A DNA stretch of 64,000 nucleotides from Parageobacillus thermantarcticus (GCF_900111865.1 NZ_FOJS01000001.1:344930-408929); one strand, 5' to 3'; shown: positions 27,973 to 37,684, counted from the first letter of the stretch. Numbers and translations are program-made. Notes: generated by a model from the letters alone, not told the origin.

Positions 27973-28746
27973 ATGGGCTTTTTAGTCGTTGACCGCGTTT
28001 CCCACACATATTTTACAGAAAAAACAGCCGTTACCGCCTTGGAAAATATATCGTTTACGGTGGAGAAAGGGGAATTTGTCTCCTTTCTCGGCCCAAGTGG
28101 CTGCGGCAAAACAACGTTGCTTTCGATTATCGCCGCATTAATCAAGCCGACGAAAGGAACCGTTTTCGTCGAAGGAAAAACATTAGACTGCGCGCGGGCA
28201 AGCGCCGGATATATGCTGCAGCAAGACTATTTATTTCCTTGGAAAACGATTGAAGAAAACATTTTGCTTGGCTTAAAAATCATGGGAACATTGACGGAAA
28301 CAACAAAAAAGCGGGCGCTTGATTTGCTTGACTATATCGGCTTAAAAGGAGTGGAAACGCATTATCCTAGTCAGCTCTCAGGCGGTATGCGCCAGCGCGC
28401 CGCACTCGTAAGGACGTTGGCGACAAACCCGAAAATGTTATTGCTCGATGAACCGTTTTCCGCACTCGACCACCAAACGAAATTAAAGCTGGAAGAGTTA
28501 GTATGGCAAACGTTAAAAGATTATGAAAAAACAGCGCTGCTTGTCACGCATGATATTGGTGAAGCGATTGCGATGAGCGACCGTATTTTTCTATTTTCCA
28601 CAAAACCGGGAAAAATCGTGCGCACCTTTATTGTTCCCGATGAATTGCGCCGTTTATCGCCGTTTGCGGCGCGGCAGCATCCGCAATTTTCCGCGCTATT
28701 CCAATCGATTTGGAAGGAGCTTGATCAGCTTGAAACAAACAAATGA
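27973..28746 (+). CDS. ytlC: ABC transporter ATP-binding protein
   Basis: 257-aa ATPase of the nitrate/sulfonate/taurine type. Walker A is GPSGCGKTT at residues 40-48, the signature is LSGGMRQR near 135, and Walker B is [11 protein letters not shown] near 156, followed by an H-loop [11 protein letters not shown] at 27973 is preferred over the in-frame GTG at 27964, which lies inside the ribosome site. It overlaps the ytlD start by 17 bases. Confidence 0.92.
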   Translation: MGFLVVDRVSHTYFTEKTAVTALENISFTVEKGEFVSFLGPSGCGKTTLLSIIAALIKPTKGTVFVEGKTLDCARASAGYMLQQDYLFPWKTIEENILLGLKIMGTLTETTKKRALDLLDYIGLKGVETHYPSQLSGGMRQRAALVRTLATNPKMLLLDEPFSALDHQTKLKLEELVWQTLKDYEKTALLVTHDIGEAIAMSDRIFLFSTKPGKIVRTFIVPDELRRLSPFAARQHPQFSALFQSIWKELDQLETNK

Positions 28747-29539
28747 ACAAATTCATTCCTTTCATCAGCAGTACATTGCGTCACGAAAAAAAGAAAAGCG
28801 GCTTATTCGCTTTTTTCAGCTCGCGATATTTGTTTCCTTTTTCTCACTATGGGAGGTGGCAAGCCGGCAGCACTGGGTCGATCCGCTTTTGTTCAGCTCG
28901 CCGTCAGCGATTTGGGACTTATTTGTTCAAAAGCTGGCCGACAACTCCCTCGTTACCCATACGTTCATCACTTTATTGGAAACCTTGTTAGGGTTTATTA
29001 TCGGCACGGTCGCAGGGGCATGTTTCGGCGCCCTTCTTTGGTGGTTTCCACGTTTGGCGAAAACGCTTGATCCGTATTTAGTCGTGTTTAACGCCATGCC
29101 GAAAGTGGCGCTCGGCCCCATTCTCATCGTCGCTCTCGGTCCGGGATTCACTTCGATTATCGCGATGGGAGTCATTATTTCCGTTATTGTTACGACGATT
29201 GTCGTCTACTCTGCTTTTCAAGAAGTCGATGCCAACTATCTCAAAGTATTGAAAACATTCGGCGCCACCCGCTATCAATGTTTTAAGGAAGCGGTGCTGC
29301 CATCGTCGTTTCCAACGATTATTTCCACGTTAAAAGTCAATGTCGGTTTATCGTGGGTCGGGGTCATTACCGGCGAATTTCTCGTCTCCAAGCTGGGACT
29401 TGGCTATATGATCATTTACGGATTCCAAGTTTTTAACTTTTCGCTTGTGTTAATGAGCCTGCTCGTCATCGCGCTTTTATCGACCGTCATGTATCAAGCT
29501 GTCAGCATCATCGAAAAAAAGCTAATGAAACACCGTTAG
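28730..29539 (+). CDS. ytlD: ABC transporter permease
   Basis: 269-aa inner-membrane permease of the BPD_transp_1 family with about six membrane segments. The ATPase-contact EAA loop is in [19 protein letters not shown]. It completes the ytlACD importer. The start is read as TTG at 28730, 10 bases after AAGGAG and inside the end of ytlC, which implies translational coupling; no ATG gives a full first helix. Confidence 0.9.
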   Translation: MKQTNEQIHSFHQQYIASRKKEKRLIRFFQLAIFVSFFSLWEVASRQHWVDPLLFSSPSAIWDLFVQKLADNSLVTHTFITLLETLLGFIIGTVAGACFGALLWWFPRLAKTLDPYLVVFNAMPKVALGPILIVALGPGFTSIIAMGVIISVIVTTIVVYSAFQEVDANYLKVLKTFGATRYQCFKEAVLPSSFPTIISTLKVNVGLSWVGVITGEFLVSKLGLGYMIIYGFQVFNFSLVLMSLLVIALLSTVMYQAVSIIEKKLMKHR

Positions 29540-30015
29540 AGACGTTCGCCGCACCATAAAGAACGTCTCTTTATTTCTTTTAACGTATATTGCAATACAT
29601 CGTCCTTCATGATAAAACTAAACCGTTCATCAAAGCGAATATTTTCCGGCAATGAACGCAACAACACCGGACCGTCTGTTTCCAAATAAGAGGACTGCTC
29701 GACGATCGCCGCGATTTCCGCAAAGTATATATTTTTTACAATGGACGGCTCTACTTTATATTGGCCAATATACGTTAACGAATCGACAATTCCCCCCGTT
29801 TCTTCTTTCACTTCGCGAACTGCGGCTTGTTCCGGCGTTTCTCCCTTTTCTACTTTTCCACCGGGAAATTCCAACCCGCGTTCTGGATGATTCGTTAGCA
29901 GCCATTGTCCTTCGTAGCGGCAGACGACCCAAACGTGGCCGGGCTTTAGTGAAAACGGATGATCCATAAACGACAATAATACGCGATTTCCGTAGTAGTC
30001 CAAAAAAGCATCCAT
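29536..30015 (-). CDS. ytkD: Nudix hydrolase YtkD
   Basis: 159-aa Nudix protein. The Nudix box [18 protein letters not shown] is complete and followed by KEETGG. B. subtilis YtkD hydrolyses nucleoside triphosphates, including oxidised dGTP, and may act as an antimutator. The start at 30015 (MDAFLDYYG) follows GAGG and gives the 158-residue B. subtilis length; an ATG 15 bases upstream is an alternative. The last bases overlap the ytlD stop region. Confidence 0.87.
   Translation of the reverse strand: MDAFLDYYGNRVLLSFMDHPFSLKPGHVWVVCRYEGQWLLTNHPERGLEFPGGKVEKGETPEQAAVREVKEETGGIVDSLTYIGQYKVEPSIVKNIYFAEIAAIVEQSSYLETDGPVLLRSLPENIRFDERFSFIMKDDVLQYTLKEIKRRSLWCGERL
29538..29580. terminator. Terminator between ytlD and ytkD
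   Basis: AGAGACGTTC/GAACGTCTCT perfect 10-bp stem with a 13-base loop and a T-rich plus-strand tail. Stop codons of both convergent genes fall at its left edge. Confidence 0.82.
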
Positions 30016-30073
30016 CCTCGTAAACCTCATTCCTACTTTCTCTTCACCTTCATTATACTTGCAAACGACGTCA

Positions 30074-30103
30074 CAAAAAAAGCCACCAACATCGGCGGCT
30101 TTC
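30074..30103 (-). terminator. Terminator upstream of ytkD
   Basis: AAAGCC-x-CC pairing with GG-x-GGCTTT around a 6-base loop, T run on the minus strand. It ends the transcript of the 110-aa gene. Confidence 0.8.
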
Positions 30104-30106
30104 GTT

Positions 30107-30439
30107 TTATTCTGCCGTTTCCTCCCGGATGAATCCAAGCGAACGAATATGTTCTTTTGCTTCTTCGTTTCCCAGCTTATAAATAAGCTCGTATATTTTC
30201 TTTAATGTTTCGTCATAAGCATCGTTTTCACGATCATAGTGATATTGAACATACGGAACATGAGTGCGCCAAAACGCCTGCCAATCTGTTGAATAGTTTT
30301 GATCGAAATACTCGCGCAATTGAATGATTTCATCATCTGTCGCTTCAATTTGAAAATCCCACGGGGAAGCCGTCCTGACTTGCGAAATCTCCCCTGTTGC
30401 GATCGACACATAGTACGTTTTCTTTTGCTGCTCCGCCAC
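30107..30439 (-). CDS. Conserved Bacillaceae protein, unknown
   Basis: 110-aa soluble protein (starts MAEQQKKTYYVSIATGEIS). It has a beta-rich N-terminal third and then helices with many acidic and aromatic residues (DENDAYDETLKKIYELIYK-like pattern near residue 75). I recognise no domain. GTG at 30439 is 9 bases after AAGGAG; an ATG falling within the spacer is less likely. Own terminator downstream. Synteny beside ytkD suggests nothing specific. Confidence 0.7.
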   Translation of the reverse strand: MAEQQKKTYYVSIATGEISQVRTASPWDFQIEATDDEIIQLREYFDQNYSTDWQAFWRTHVPYVQYHYDRENDAYDETLKKIYELIYKLGNEEAKEHIRSLGFIREETAE

Positions 30440-30572
30440 GCTTGTCATCTCCTTATGATCTAGCTTCTTCATCATTTAGTGTGGGGAATGCAAAAAAAAA
30501 TTATGCTTTAAAATTAGTTCGTCTCTGTAACGAGCATTGTTATGGTATGCTGCAAAGAAGGAAAATGGCATA

Positions 30573-30608
30573 GAAAAAATCACTCCTTCGCTAGCGAAGG
30601 AGTGATTT
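30573..30608 (-). terminator. Terminator of dps
   Basis: Perfect 32-base palindrome centred on CTAG at 30591-30594, with arms AAATCACTCCTTCGC and its complement. T run on the minus strand. Confidence 0.9.
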
Positions 30609-30619
30609 GTAAACGATAA

Positions 30620-31060
30620 TTATCGGCCAAGGAACGATTTTAACATCCATACATGTTTTTCTAAACTTTGATGAATTCCAAGCAACATGTCACCTGTCGT
30701 TTCATCTCCAACTTCATCAGCTACTTGCATTCCTTCTTTTAATTCTTCAATCATCGTTTCAAAATCGCTCACAATCGTTGCCACCATTTGTTCCGCTGTT
30801 TCTTGCCCAGTCGCTTCTTTTACGGACGATTGTTCTAGGCATTCTTTCATCGTCGCAACCGGCGCCCCGCCAAGCGCAAGAAGACGTTCCGCCAGTTCAT
30901 CGATATGTAGTGCAGCCTCGTTATACAATTGCTCAAATTTCTCATGAAGCGTAAAAAATTGCGAACCTTTTACATACCAATGATAATTATGGAGTTTAAT
31001 GTAAAGAACACTCCAATTAGCAATCTGCTTGTTCACAATGTCCGTTAATTGTTTTGCCAT
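30620..31060 (-). CDS. dps: Dps-type ferritin, DNA protection
   Basis: 146-aa mini-ferritin that forms a dodecamer, stores iron and protects DNA from peroxide. Ferroxidase ligands at the subunit interface are visible in [10 protein letters not shown] (His) and in [21 protein letters not shown] (Glu, Asp). It corresponds to B. subtilis Dps (YtkB) by position. ATG at 31060 follows AAAGGAGG. I saw no clear PerR box or sigma-B promoter upstream; a sigma-A-like promoter is at 31165-31193. Confidence 0.92.
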   Translation of the reverse strand: MAKQLTDIVNKQIANWSVLYIKLHNYHWYVKGSQFFTLHEKFEQLYNEAALHIDELAERLLALGGAPVATMKECLEQSSVKEATGQETAEQMVATIVSDFETMIEELKEGMQVADEVGDETTGDMLLGIHQSLEKHVWMLKSFLGR

Positions 31061-31164
31061 ACTTCATTCCTCCTTTGACAGTTAAAGCAATAATAAAACA
31101 TATCAACCTATATTGTTTCCCATTGCCAACATGATATACTTTTCCAATTGCTTCTTTCATCCAT

Positions 31165-31193
31165 ATTTTACACGGAAATAAACAATATAGCAA
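31165..31193 (-). promoter_or_regulatory. Promoter candidate of dps
   Basis: TTGCTA (31188-31193), exact 17-base spacer and TAAAAT (31165-31170), about 105 bp upstream of the dps start. Confidence 0.45.
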
Positions 31194-31276
31194 AATTTAA
31201 TATCTATCGACATTAGGAAACAACTTAACACATTTCCTTATTATTGCAATCGTTGACTAAAAGAAAGCAATCTAAA

Positions 31277-31309
31277 CAAAAAAGCTATCACCAATTCGAT
31301 GATAGCCAT
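31277..31309 (-). terminator. Terminator of luxS
   Basis: GCTATCA/TGATAGC stem with a 9-base loop and T run on the minus strand, just after the luxS stop. Confidence 0.83.
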
Positions 31310-31315
31310 TTGTCA

Positions 31316-31789
31316 TTATCCAAACACTTTCTTTAATTCCTCTTTATCATGCTCTAGCCAGAAGCGCATTAACCGCTTTGCCCCTTCGAGATCATGCAAT
31401 TTTGCTTGCCCGCATTGCCGCTCCGTCGCCGCTGGAACTTCCGTAGCGTTCAACGCATCTTTCATCGTCTCTTCCAGCAAGTCAATAATTTCATCAACGG
31501 TCGGCGAACCGCTTACAACAAGATAAAATCCAGTTTGACAACCCATTGGCGAAATATCAATAATATCGAAATGATCGTGCTTTTCCGCGTGTTTGCGGAT
31601 CGTATAAGCCAACAAATGCTCAAGCGTATGAAGTGCATCCGGTTTCATCGCTTGCTTATTAGGCTGGCAAAAACGAATATCAAATTTATTCACAACGCCA
31701 TCGCTTCCAACTTTATGAACACCACAATGTCTGACATATGGCGCTTTCACAGCGCAATGATCCAATTCGAAGCTTTCGACTGAAGGCAT
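31316..31789 (-). CDS. luxS: S-ribosylhomocysteine lyase
   Basis: 157-aa metalloenzyme that cleaves S-ribosylhomocysteine to homocysteine and the AI-2 precursor, in the activated methyl cycle. The metal motif is HTLEH near residue 54, the third ligand Cys is in [10 protein letters not shown] near residue 125, and the catalytic Cys is in [11 protein letters not shown] at 31789 follows AGTAGGAG. It recycles the by-product of SAM made by metK in the same window. Confidence 0.96.
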   Translation of the reverse strand: MPSVESFELDHCAVKAPYVRHCGVHKVGSDGVVNKFDIRFCQPNKQAMKPDALHTLEHLLAYTIRKHAEKHDHFDIIDISPMGCQTGFYLVVSGSPTVDEIIDLLEETMKDALNATEVPAATERQCGQAKLHDLEGAKRLMRFWLEHDKEELKKVFG

Positions 31790-31892
31790 GCGATCATCAC
31801 TCCTACTTTGTTTTTCTTTTTTCATCATACACCGAAATCCGATTTTTTTCATCCTTTTTGTATAGATTATTTCGAGGCGTTTATATACGTAT

Positions 31893-31920
31893 TTGTTCCA
31901 CCTTTATGATATGATATACT
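31893..31920 (+). promoter_or_regulatory. Extended -10 promoter of yidD
   Basis: TATG one base before TATACT (31915-31920), with TTGTTC (31893-31898) at a 16-base spacer. Confidence 0.55.
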
Positions 31921-31960
31921 TTGCGAATCAAATCGTTTCTTCGTTAGGTGTGTGAGGAAA

Positions 31961-32197
31961 ATGGCGAAAAAATTATTGATTGCCTTCATCCGTTTTTACC
32001 AAATTTTCATTTCTCCGTTAAAGCCGCCGACATGCCGGTTTTATCCGACTTGCTCGCACTATGGTTTAGAAGCGGTGAAACGGTTTGGCGCCATTAAAGG
32101 CGGCTGGCTGACGATCAAGCGGATTTTAAAATGCCACCCGTTTCATCCAGGCGGATTCGATCCTGTTCCTGAAAAACAGAAAGACAGCAAACGGTAA
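31961..32197 (+). CDS. yidD: Membrane protein insertion efficiency factor YidD
   Basis: 78-aa protein of the YidD (DUF37) family that aids YidC-dependent membrane insertion. An amphipathic N-terminal helix ([19 protein letters not shown]) is followed by the three conserved Cys-containing motifs: [14 protein letters not shown], the [12 protein letters not shown] segment and [12 protein letters not shown] at 31961 is preferred over the in-frame GTG at 31952, using AGGTG at normal distance. It equals B. subtilis YtjA, next to luxS. Confidence 0.92.
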   Translation: MAKKLLIAFIRFYQIFISPLKPPTCRFYPTCSHYGLEAVKRFGAIKGGWLTIKRILKCHPFHPGGFDPVPEKQKDSKR

Positions 32198-32337
32198 GCA
32201 CCGGTTTTGCGATCGCGAGCTTAAACTTCACCCTGCAGATGGTCCATAGATTAAATGAGGAACGCTAATAGCCGAATGCCGATCGATTCCCTGCATTTGC
32301 TTTTTTTGCAATGAATCGTCATCTTTTTGTTCCCAAA

Positions 32338-32352
32338 TCGTAATCATTACGA
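32338..32352. promoter_or_regulatory. Zur box
   Basis: TCGTAATCATTACGA is a perfect 7-1-7 inverted repeat equal to the B. subtilis Zur core. It abuts a TATAAT -10 (32353-32358) upstream of the zinc-binding lipoprotein, so bound Zur-Zn would block the promoter. Confidence 0.88.
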
Positions 32353-32408
32353 TATAATAACAATGGCTTGATGGAGTCGATATCAATCTATTTGAGGAAG
32401 GGATGGAG

Positions 32409-33353
32409 ATGAAAACCAAATCGTTTCTTTTGTCTCTATTGCTTGTCGTATTCGGCTTTTTATACGGCTGCAGCACGGAAACAAATGAGCAACAATCCAA
32501 AAAAGATGTTTTAACAATTTATACGACCGTTTATCCACTTGAAGATTTTACGAAAAAAATCGGGGGCGATTATGTTCACGTACAAAGCATTTATCCTCCC
32601 GGCGTCGAAGCGCATACGTTTGAACCGACAACAAAAACGATGAAGCAGCTCGCGGAAGCGGATGCGTTCATTTATATTGGGCAAGGGATGGAAGGATTTG
32701 CTGATAAAGCAAAAGAAGCATTAAAAAATGAACGAGTTCATTTTCTCGCGGCCGCTGAAGGAATCGAACTATTGGACTCCGCTCATGAAGAGCATTCGCA
32801 CGAACACGAGCGCGAACATGGGCATCACAGCGATAAAGATCCGCATGTATGGCTTGACCCAATTCGTTCCATCGCGATGGCTGAACATATTCGCGATTTG
32901 CTCATTGAATTAAAGCCGGAGAAAAAGGAAGTATTTACAAAAAACTTCGAAACATTGAAAGCAAAATTAGAAAAGCTTGACCAACAATTTCAGACGGTCG
33001 TAAAAAAAGCGGCGAAAAAAGAAATTCTCGTCGCACACGCTGCCTACGGATATTGGGAAGACCGCTACGGCATTCGGCAGCTGAGTGTTTCCGGACTTTC
33101 GCCAACGAATGAGCCTTCGCAAAAAGAATTAGCGGAAATCATTAAAACAGCAAAACAGCATCATATCAAACATGTCATTTTTGAGCAAAATACAACGTCC
33201 AAAATTGCCGAAATCGTAAAAAACGAGATTGGTGCTGATTCTTTGCAGCTGCACAACTTAGAATCGCTAACTTCCGAAGATATAAAAGCAAATAAAGACT
33301 ATTTCACGCTTATGGAAGAAAATATTCGCGTGCTACAAAAAGCGCTTCAATAA
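32409..33353 (+). CDS. znuA: Zinc ABC transporter binding lipoprotein (ZnuA/AdcA-like)
   Basis: 314-aa lipoprotein. A signal peptide of about 20 residues ends in the lipobox LYGC. The body is a cluster A-I metal-binding fold: metal His in EAHTFEPT near residue 63, a His/Glu/Asp-rich loop at 125-142 (HEEHSHEHEREHGHH), DPHVWLDP and VAHAAYGY. The His-rich loop and the Zur box indicate zinc rather than manganese. ATG at 32409 is 6 bases after GGAAGGG. No ATPase or permease gene adjoins it, so its ABC partners are elsewhere or absent. Confidence 0.9.
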   Translation: MKTKSFLLSLLLVVFGFLYGCSTETNEQQSKKDVLTIYTTVYPLEDFTKKIGGDYVHVQSIYPPGVEAHTFEPTTKTMKQLAEADAFIYIGQGMEGFADKAKEALKNERVHFLAAAEGIELLDSAHEEHSHEHEREHGHHSDKDPHVWLDPIRSIAMAEHIRDLLIELKPEKKEVFTKNFETLKAKLEKLDQQFQTVVKKAAKKEILVAHAAYGYWEDRYGIRQLSVSGLSPTNEPSQKELAEIIKTAKQHHIKHVIFEQNTTSKIAEIVKNEIGADSLQLHNLESLTSEDIKANKDYFTLMEENIRVLQKALQ

Positions 33354-33358
33354 ATTTA

Positions 33359-33395
33359 CAGTCTGCCTCACACGTTGGAGGCAGACTGCTTTTTT
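33359..33395 (+). terminator. Terminator of znuA
   Basis: CAGTCTGCCTC/GAGGCAGACTG perfect 11-bp stem, 8-base loop and T run. Confidence 0.92.
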
Positions 33396-33471
33396 GCAGA
33401 TGATCATCCTTCTTTTAGACAGTTTTGGCGCATATATTCATTTGGCGCTTACTTATTCCGCTATCCTTATA

Positions 33472-35435
33472 TTATTGCAGTGAACGCACATATTCCGCAA
33501 TCGCCGCAATTTCCCCCGGCGTCAACGTTTCCACCTCTTTTGTCTGATGGCGCTCGATCGCTTTTTCAATCGTTTTTGCGCTGCCATCATGCAAGTAAGG
33601 GGCAGTCGCCCATACGCCTCGCAACGTTGGGGTATCCCATTGTTTCGGTGTGCGCGGATTCGTAAAATGCGCCCGTGCGTCACCGTTAGACGGCTTATCA
33701 TTCGGATTTGCCGTACCGATGTCATGCAAATAATTCGTATTCGCCGTTGTCAAACGTCCGTTAGCATCGACCGCTTTAGGGCTGTCTGTGAAATATTCGC
33801 CGCCGTGGCAGCTGAGGCAATTTCCTTTGCCGTTAAAAAGCTTTTCCCCTTCCTTCGCCTTCGCCGTCAAGCTTCCGTCCGGATTGCGGTATGGGCTTTT
33901 TGGAACCGGAAAAGAGCTTGGATCTTCTAAATAAGCGAGCAATGCGTCATACATATGCTGCACGTCTGGAGGCAGCGGCTTTCCGGCGTCAACGCTTGTC
34001 ATTCCGCCCATTTCGCTCTGCACAGTATGAATATAATCGGCAAAATCATCACGCGAACCGTCCCACATAAACAATCCTGTTTTCGTTGCTAAAATGTTGC
34101 TTGGAACGTTGCGCGGACCTTTCGGCGTCAGTAAAGTAAGTTTATTGATGTCGCCGTCGCTATGGCAAGATGCACAGCTCATCCAGTTATTCCCCGTAAT
34201 ATTTATCGCAAATTCATCGCTATTGGCGCTATAAAAGATCGTTTTCCCTTCGCGCACAAGCGGCGATAACGAATCTTTGGCAATTAAACGGATCGTTCCT
34301 TTCACCGCTTTTGCTTTTGCGTACGGGCTGTTTCCTCCCGTTTTGATAATGGCAAGATCATGGCTCATCGCATTATGCACGTACAACGTTTTACCATCTG
34401 GGGAAATGACAATCCCGCGCGGATTATTCCCTTCAATGCGCCGCAAAATTTGCGTAGCATTCCCGCCTCGCTGCAAATCAAACACGACCAAATCTTCGCT
34501 TCCCGACATGATCGCATACGCTTTGCTTCCATCCGGTTGAAAGGCAAGATCATAAGGATTGGAAACGATCATCGTTTGATTGTGGACATCCGTTACGTTG
34601 ATTTCTTCAAATAGCTCTTTCCGTTCGTCCGTTAGCTCTACATCGTTTTGCAAATCAATTACAGAAATCGCTGGAAACACCGTTTCTTCAAAATTAATGG
34701 GAGTGTCAATATTCGTCAGTAAATGAGGAATATACGCTTTTTTTCCGTCAGGCGCAATCACGATTTGCTCTAGCGTATTTGGAATGCCTTGGCTTTTTTT
34801 GCGGTCTTCTTTATCCGGCGACGGAGCGAGCGCAATTTCTTTCAGAACACGGTTTTGTTTCGTGTCAACAACGCTAACTTTGCCATCTAAATATTGCGTC
34901 ACATATAATTTTTTCCCATCAGCGGTTAAGGCGAGCGCGCGCGGCCGATCGCCGACTTTAATTTCTGCTTTCTTCTCTCTTTTCGCTAAATCAAATACCG
35001 ATAAAGTGCCGGAACGATAATTCGCCACATAGAGCGTTTGACCGTCTTGGCTTGTCACTAAACCAAATGGCTCGATTCCCGTTTTTAAATGATCAACGAC
35101 TCTTTTCTCTTTTAACGAAATGACATCGACGCGATCGTCGTACATGCAGGAAACGTATAGCCACTGCTCATCCGGGCTTAAAGCGAGCTGCCTTGGCTCT
35201 TTGCCGACTCGGATTTCCGCTTCCTTCTTTTCGTTTTCGTGTTAAAAATAGTGACCGAATTGATGTCGATGTTGGCGATGTATAATGTATCTCCCTTTTT
35301 GTTGATCGCAATATTATCGCTATGAACCGGTTCATGGCGAATCGTTTTCGTTTTCGCATCAAAGGCTGGACTTATTTGACAGCCTCCCATCACCAACAAA
35401 ACTAACAACATACATAGCCATAACCACTTTTTCAT
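33472..35435 (-). pseudogene. Lipoprotein with YVTN beta-propeller and di-heme cytochrome c domain, frameshifted
   Basis: A lipoprotein signal peptide (lipobox MGGC) leads into YVTN/NHL-type beta-propeller repeats (DTLYIANIDINSVTIFN, QTLYVANYRSGTLSVFD, KKLYVTQYLDGKVSVVD). A C-terminal MauG/CcpA-type part has two heme motifs, CASCH and CLSCH, and ends with TPTLRGVWATAPYLHDGSA, typical of di-heme peroxidase-like proteins. The frame breaks after about 69 codons at the T-run 35228-35231 (coding strand AAAA): adding one A restores KKEAEIRVG and a 654-residue protein. This may be a sequencing error. It lies 86 bp after the 690-aa lipoprotein gene, with a Fur-like box between them. Confidence 0.8.
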
Positions 35436-35462
35436 AACGTTCCCCCGCTCATCACTTTAGAA

Positions 35463-35477
35463 TGATAACCATTATCA
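35463..35477. promoter_or_regulatory. Fur box upstream of the cytochrome gene
   Basis: TGATAACCATTATCA matches the 7-1-7 Fur consensus TGATAATNATTATCA with one mismatch. It lies between the terminator of the 690-aa lipoprotein gene and the cytochrome start. Confidence 0.75.
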
Positions 35478-35481
35478 TTGT

Positions 35482-35518
35482 ATAAAGCAAAGCGGCAATC
35501 ATTGCGATTTGCCGCTTT
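35482..35518 (-). terminator. Terminator after the 690-aa lipoprotein gene
   Basis: AAAGCGGCAA/TTGCCGCTTT perfect 10-bp stem with a 10-base loop and a short T-rich tail on the minus strand. Confidence 0.75.
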
Positions 35519-35520
35519 GC

Positions 35521-37593
35521 TTATTTCCCTTTCACTTCCACATTCAACAAAATCGGAGCAATGCCATACTTTCCATGCCCTGCTTGCACTTGCGGCACAT
35601 GGTCATGATCAGCATTTCCGGATTTGTCGTCCTTTTTATATACATCGCCTGTATCCCAAAACTCGCTCGCCTGCATGCCCTCTTTGAGGCTCGGGCCGTC
35701 GATGATGCGGTCATAAAAATCGACGTAGCGCGAAATAATCGTTTCCCGCTCCAACGCTTTCACCGTTTCATCTGCCTCCGTGTTATTTAAGTTATTTAGC
35801 GCGACGCGGAATACGCCCGAAAGCGCCCCGGCGACAAATGGCGTATATTCGATTTTTCCTTTTCCAGTGCGATATACGCGCAGTTTCTTATCCCAGAAAT
35901 GCTTATCCATCGCCGCATAAATTTTACGAGCTGCATCGCGGTATTGTTCATCCTTCGTCGCTAAAAACGCTGCCGTTAACCCACGAATTGCACCAAGCTG
36001 GGCAAGCAATGTCGGCTCTGACTTTTCAGCTCCTTCGCCAATGACGTATCCGTTCGCTACAAGTCCGTCTTTTCTCATTAAATGTTTGATGATAAAGTCT
36101 GCTTGGTTTTTTATTAATTCCAACGCCCGCTTTCCTTCCGGCGTTTCTAATCCTTTCGCGTCCTCACCGCTTGCATAACCAACCGGAAGCCCGTCGATTG
36201 CGCGCTCGAAAATGCGCAGCGCTTCCATCGTATATCCGGCTTGGAACGTATCGACGCGTTTTCCTTGCTGCTTGCCGTCATGTTCTTCAACAAAAGCGCC
36301 GATTTTCGGGTTAAAGTGCATCGCATCGATGTTTTTAAATATTTGCAATAGCACATCCCGGTTCACCGAGTATGGGTCGGTGGAAGAAATATCGTTCGCC
36401 GCATCTGCATCTAAGTTTTCTTTCGGTGCGCTCGGGTACGGTGCGCCATCAAACACCGCCAAAAAGGCAGGATTTTGGTTTTTGTTTTCCGGACGCTGGT
36501 CGGTCATGCCGTAAAATTCCGAAGCCGGCCAAAGCATCAACCATTGGTCTTGAAGCAAGCTCCGCGGGTCTTCCACTTGCAATTGTTTTACGTTTGGCGC
36601 AAGTTGATTGCCGTCCTCGACCACTTGAACTTTATGCGGTAAGTAGACGAATCCATGTGCCGGATTGTAACGGCTTCCTGATGCTTTCGTCAACGATTGG
36701 TTATTAGCATTATAAAATAGATGATCACGAATATAGTTCAGTTTGTTCCAAATTTGCTCTGTTAAAATCATTCCTTGCATTCCGTCCGCCGAACTAACGC
36801 CGAGAGCGATGTTTTCATCTTTGTCATCGTTTGGCGTTTTTGCTTCTATTTCTTCATCTTTATCTACTGTATGAAAACCGCCTAAAAAGTCGACCGCCCA
36901 AAGCGCTTGTTTTAAAAAGACACCGCCGTAAGCGGACGGGGTTAATACTTTTTCCATCTTATTGCGATCCCAACGCAGCGATTGGAAATCGACTTGGTAT
37001 ACAGGCACATATGTGCCATCGTCATTTTCCGCATATACGCTCGTATCCACTTTTTGCGCATAATGAGGATCTCCGCTTGCGTACTCAATAAACGTTGGGA
37101 ACATATTGCGGAAAATCTCTTCACGCGGATAGCCAACGCTGTCGGCTAATTCATAAAAACGTTCCGCCAATGCCTCGTCACTAGTCTTATGTACGTTTTT
37201 CGCCAATCGCTTCGCAACCGGACCGTGAATTAAATGAAGTCCAAGCCCCGACTTTTCCGTCACTTCATACATCGCTTCTTCCGAATATTCATATGATTCG
37301 ATGCCAGCCGTATAATCAAATTTCGTCGGTTTATCAATCTTTTGCGCGTCTAATACATCCAAATCTAAGCCGAGCGATTCTGCCAATGGTTCGCCAGATA
37401 GTTCAAATTCGGAATAAGCAAACATGTTGCCCGCCGTGTCAAATGTATAATCCGTTACAGGCACTTGCAAATCTGCCTTTGCATGTTTTTGCTTTGTTTC
37501 TGTTTCTTTTCCGTTGGAAGTGCAAGCGGAAGCGAGCAACAGCGAGGACGTAAGCGCCGCAGCTGTCATCGCTTTCCACGATTTTCGTTTCAT
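35521..37593 (-). CDS. Large exported lipoprotein of unknown function, Fur-cluster
   Basis: 690-aa protein with a lipoprotein signal (lipobox ASAC near residue 24) and a Lys/Glu-rich linker. I do not recognise a family. The C-terminal 300 residues look like a helical toroid, with repeated helix pairs such as GAIRGLTAAFLATKDEQYRD and DTFQAGYTMEALRIFERA, resembling alpha/alpha-barrel proteins. An HDHDHVPQ-like His/Asp segment (residues NADHDHVPQ) near the C terminus could bind metal. ATG at 37593 follows AGGGGG. It sits between two small unknown genes and the di-heme cytochrome gene, with Fur-like boxes on both sides, which suggests a role in iron limitation at the cell surface. This is inference. 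Confidence 0.75.
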   Translation of the reverse strand: MKRKSWKAMTAAALTSSLLLASACTSNGKETETKQKHAKADLQVPVTDYTFDTAGNMFAYSEFELSGEPLAESLGLDLDVLDAQKIDKPTKFDYTAGIESYEYSEEAMYEVTEKSGLGLHLIHGPVAKRLAKNVHKTSDEALAERFYELADSVGYPREEIFRNMFPTFIEYASGDPHYAQKVDTSVYAENDDGTYVPVYQVDFQSLRWDRNKMEKVLTPSAYGGVFLKQALWAVDFLGGFHTVDKDEEIEAKTPNDDKDENIALGVSSADGMQGMILTEQIWNKLNYIRDHLFYNANNQSLTKASGSRYNPAHGFVYLPHKVQVVEDGNQLAPNVKQLQVEDPRSLLQDQWLMLWPASEFYGMTDQRPENKNQNPAFLAVFDGAPYPSAPKENLDADAANDISSTDPYSVNRDVLLQIFKNIDAMHFNPKIGAFVEEHDGKQQGKRVDTFQAGYTMEALRIFERAIDGLPVGYASGEDAKGLETPEGKRALELIKNQADFIIKHLMRKDGLVANGYVIGEGAEKSEPTLLAQLGAIRGLTAAFLATKDEQYRDAARKIYAAMDKHFWDKKLRVYRTGKGKIEYTPFVAGALSGVFRVALNNLNNTEADETVKALERETIISRYVDFYDRIIDGPSLKEGMQASEFWDTGDVYKKDDKSGNADHDHVPQVQAGHGKYGIAPILLNVEVKGK

Positions 37594-37620
37594 GTCGGAC
37601 CCCCTATAAATTATAAATAA

Positions 37621-37635
37621 CGATTTTCATTCTCA
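37621..37635. promoter_or_regulatory. Degenerate Fur-like box upstream of the 690-aa lipoprotein gene
   Basis: TGAGAATGAAAATCG on the minus strand matches 10 of 14 informative positions of the 7-1-7 Fur consensus, 28 bp upstream of the start codon. Weak alone, more credible beside the two other boxes. Confidence 0.4.
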
Positions 37636-37684
37636 TTTATTTTTCATTTATTTTAATATAAAATAGTGGAAAACGTAAACTATT

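Noticed and set aside
31061..31315. PerR box or sigma-B promoter for dps
   Set aside because: Neither motif was found with acceptable match; only a sigma-A-like promoter is reported.
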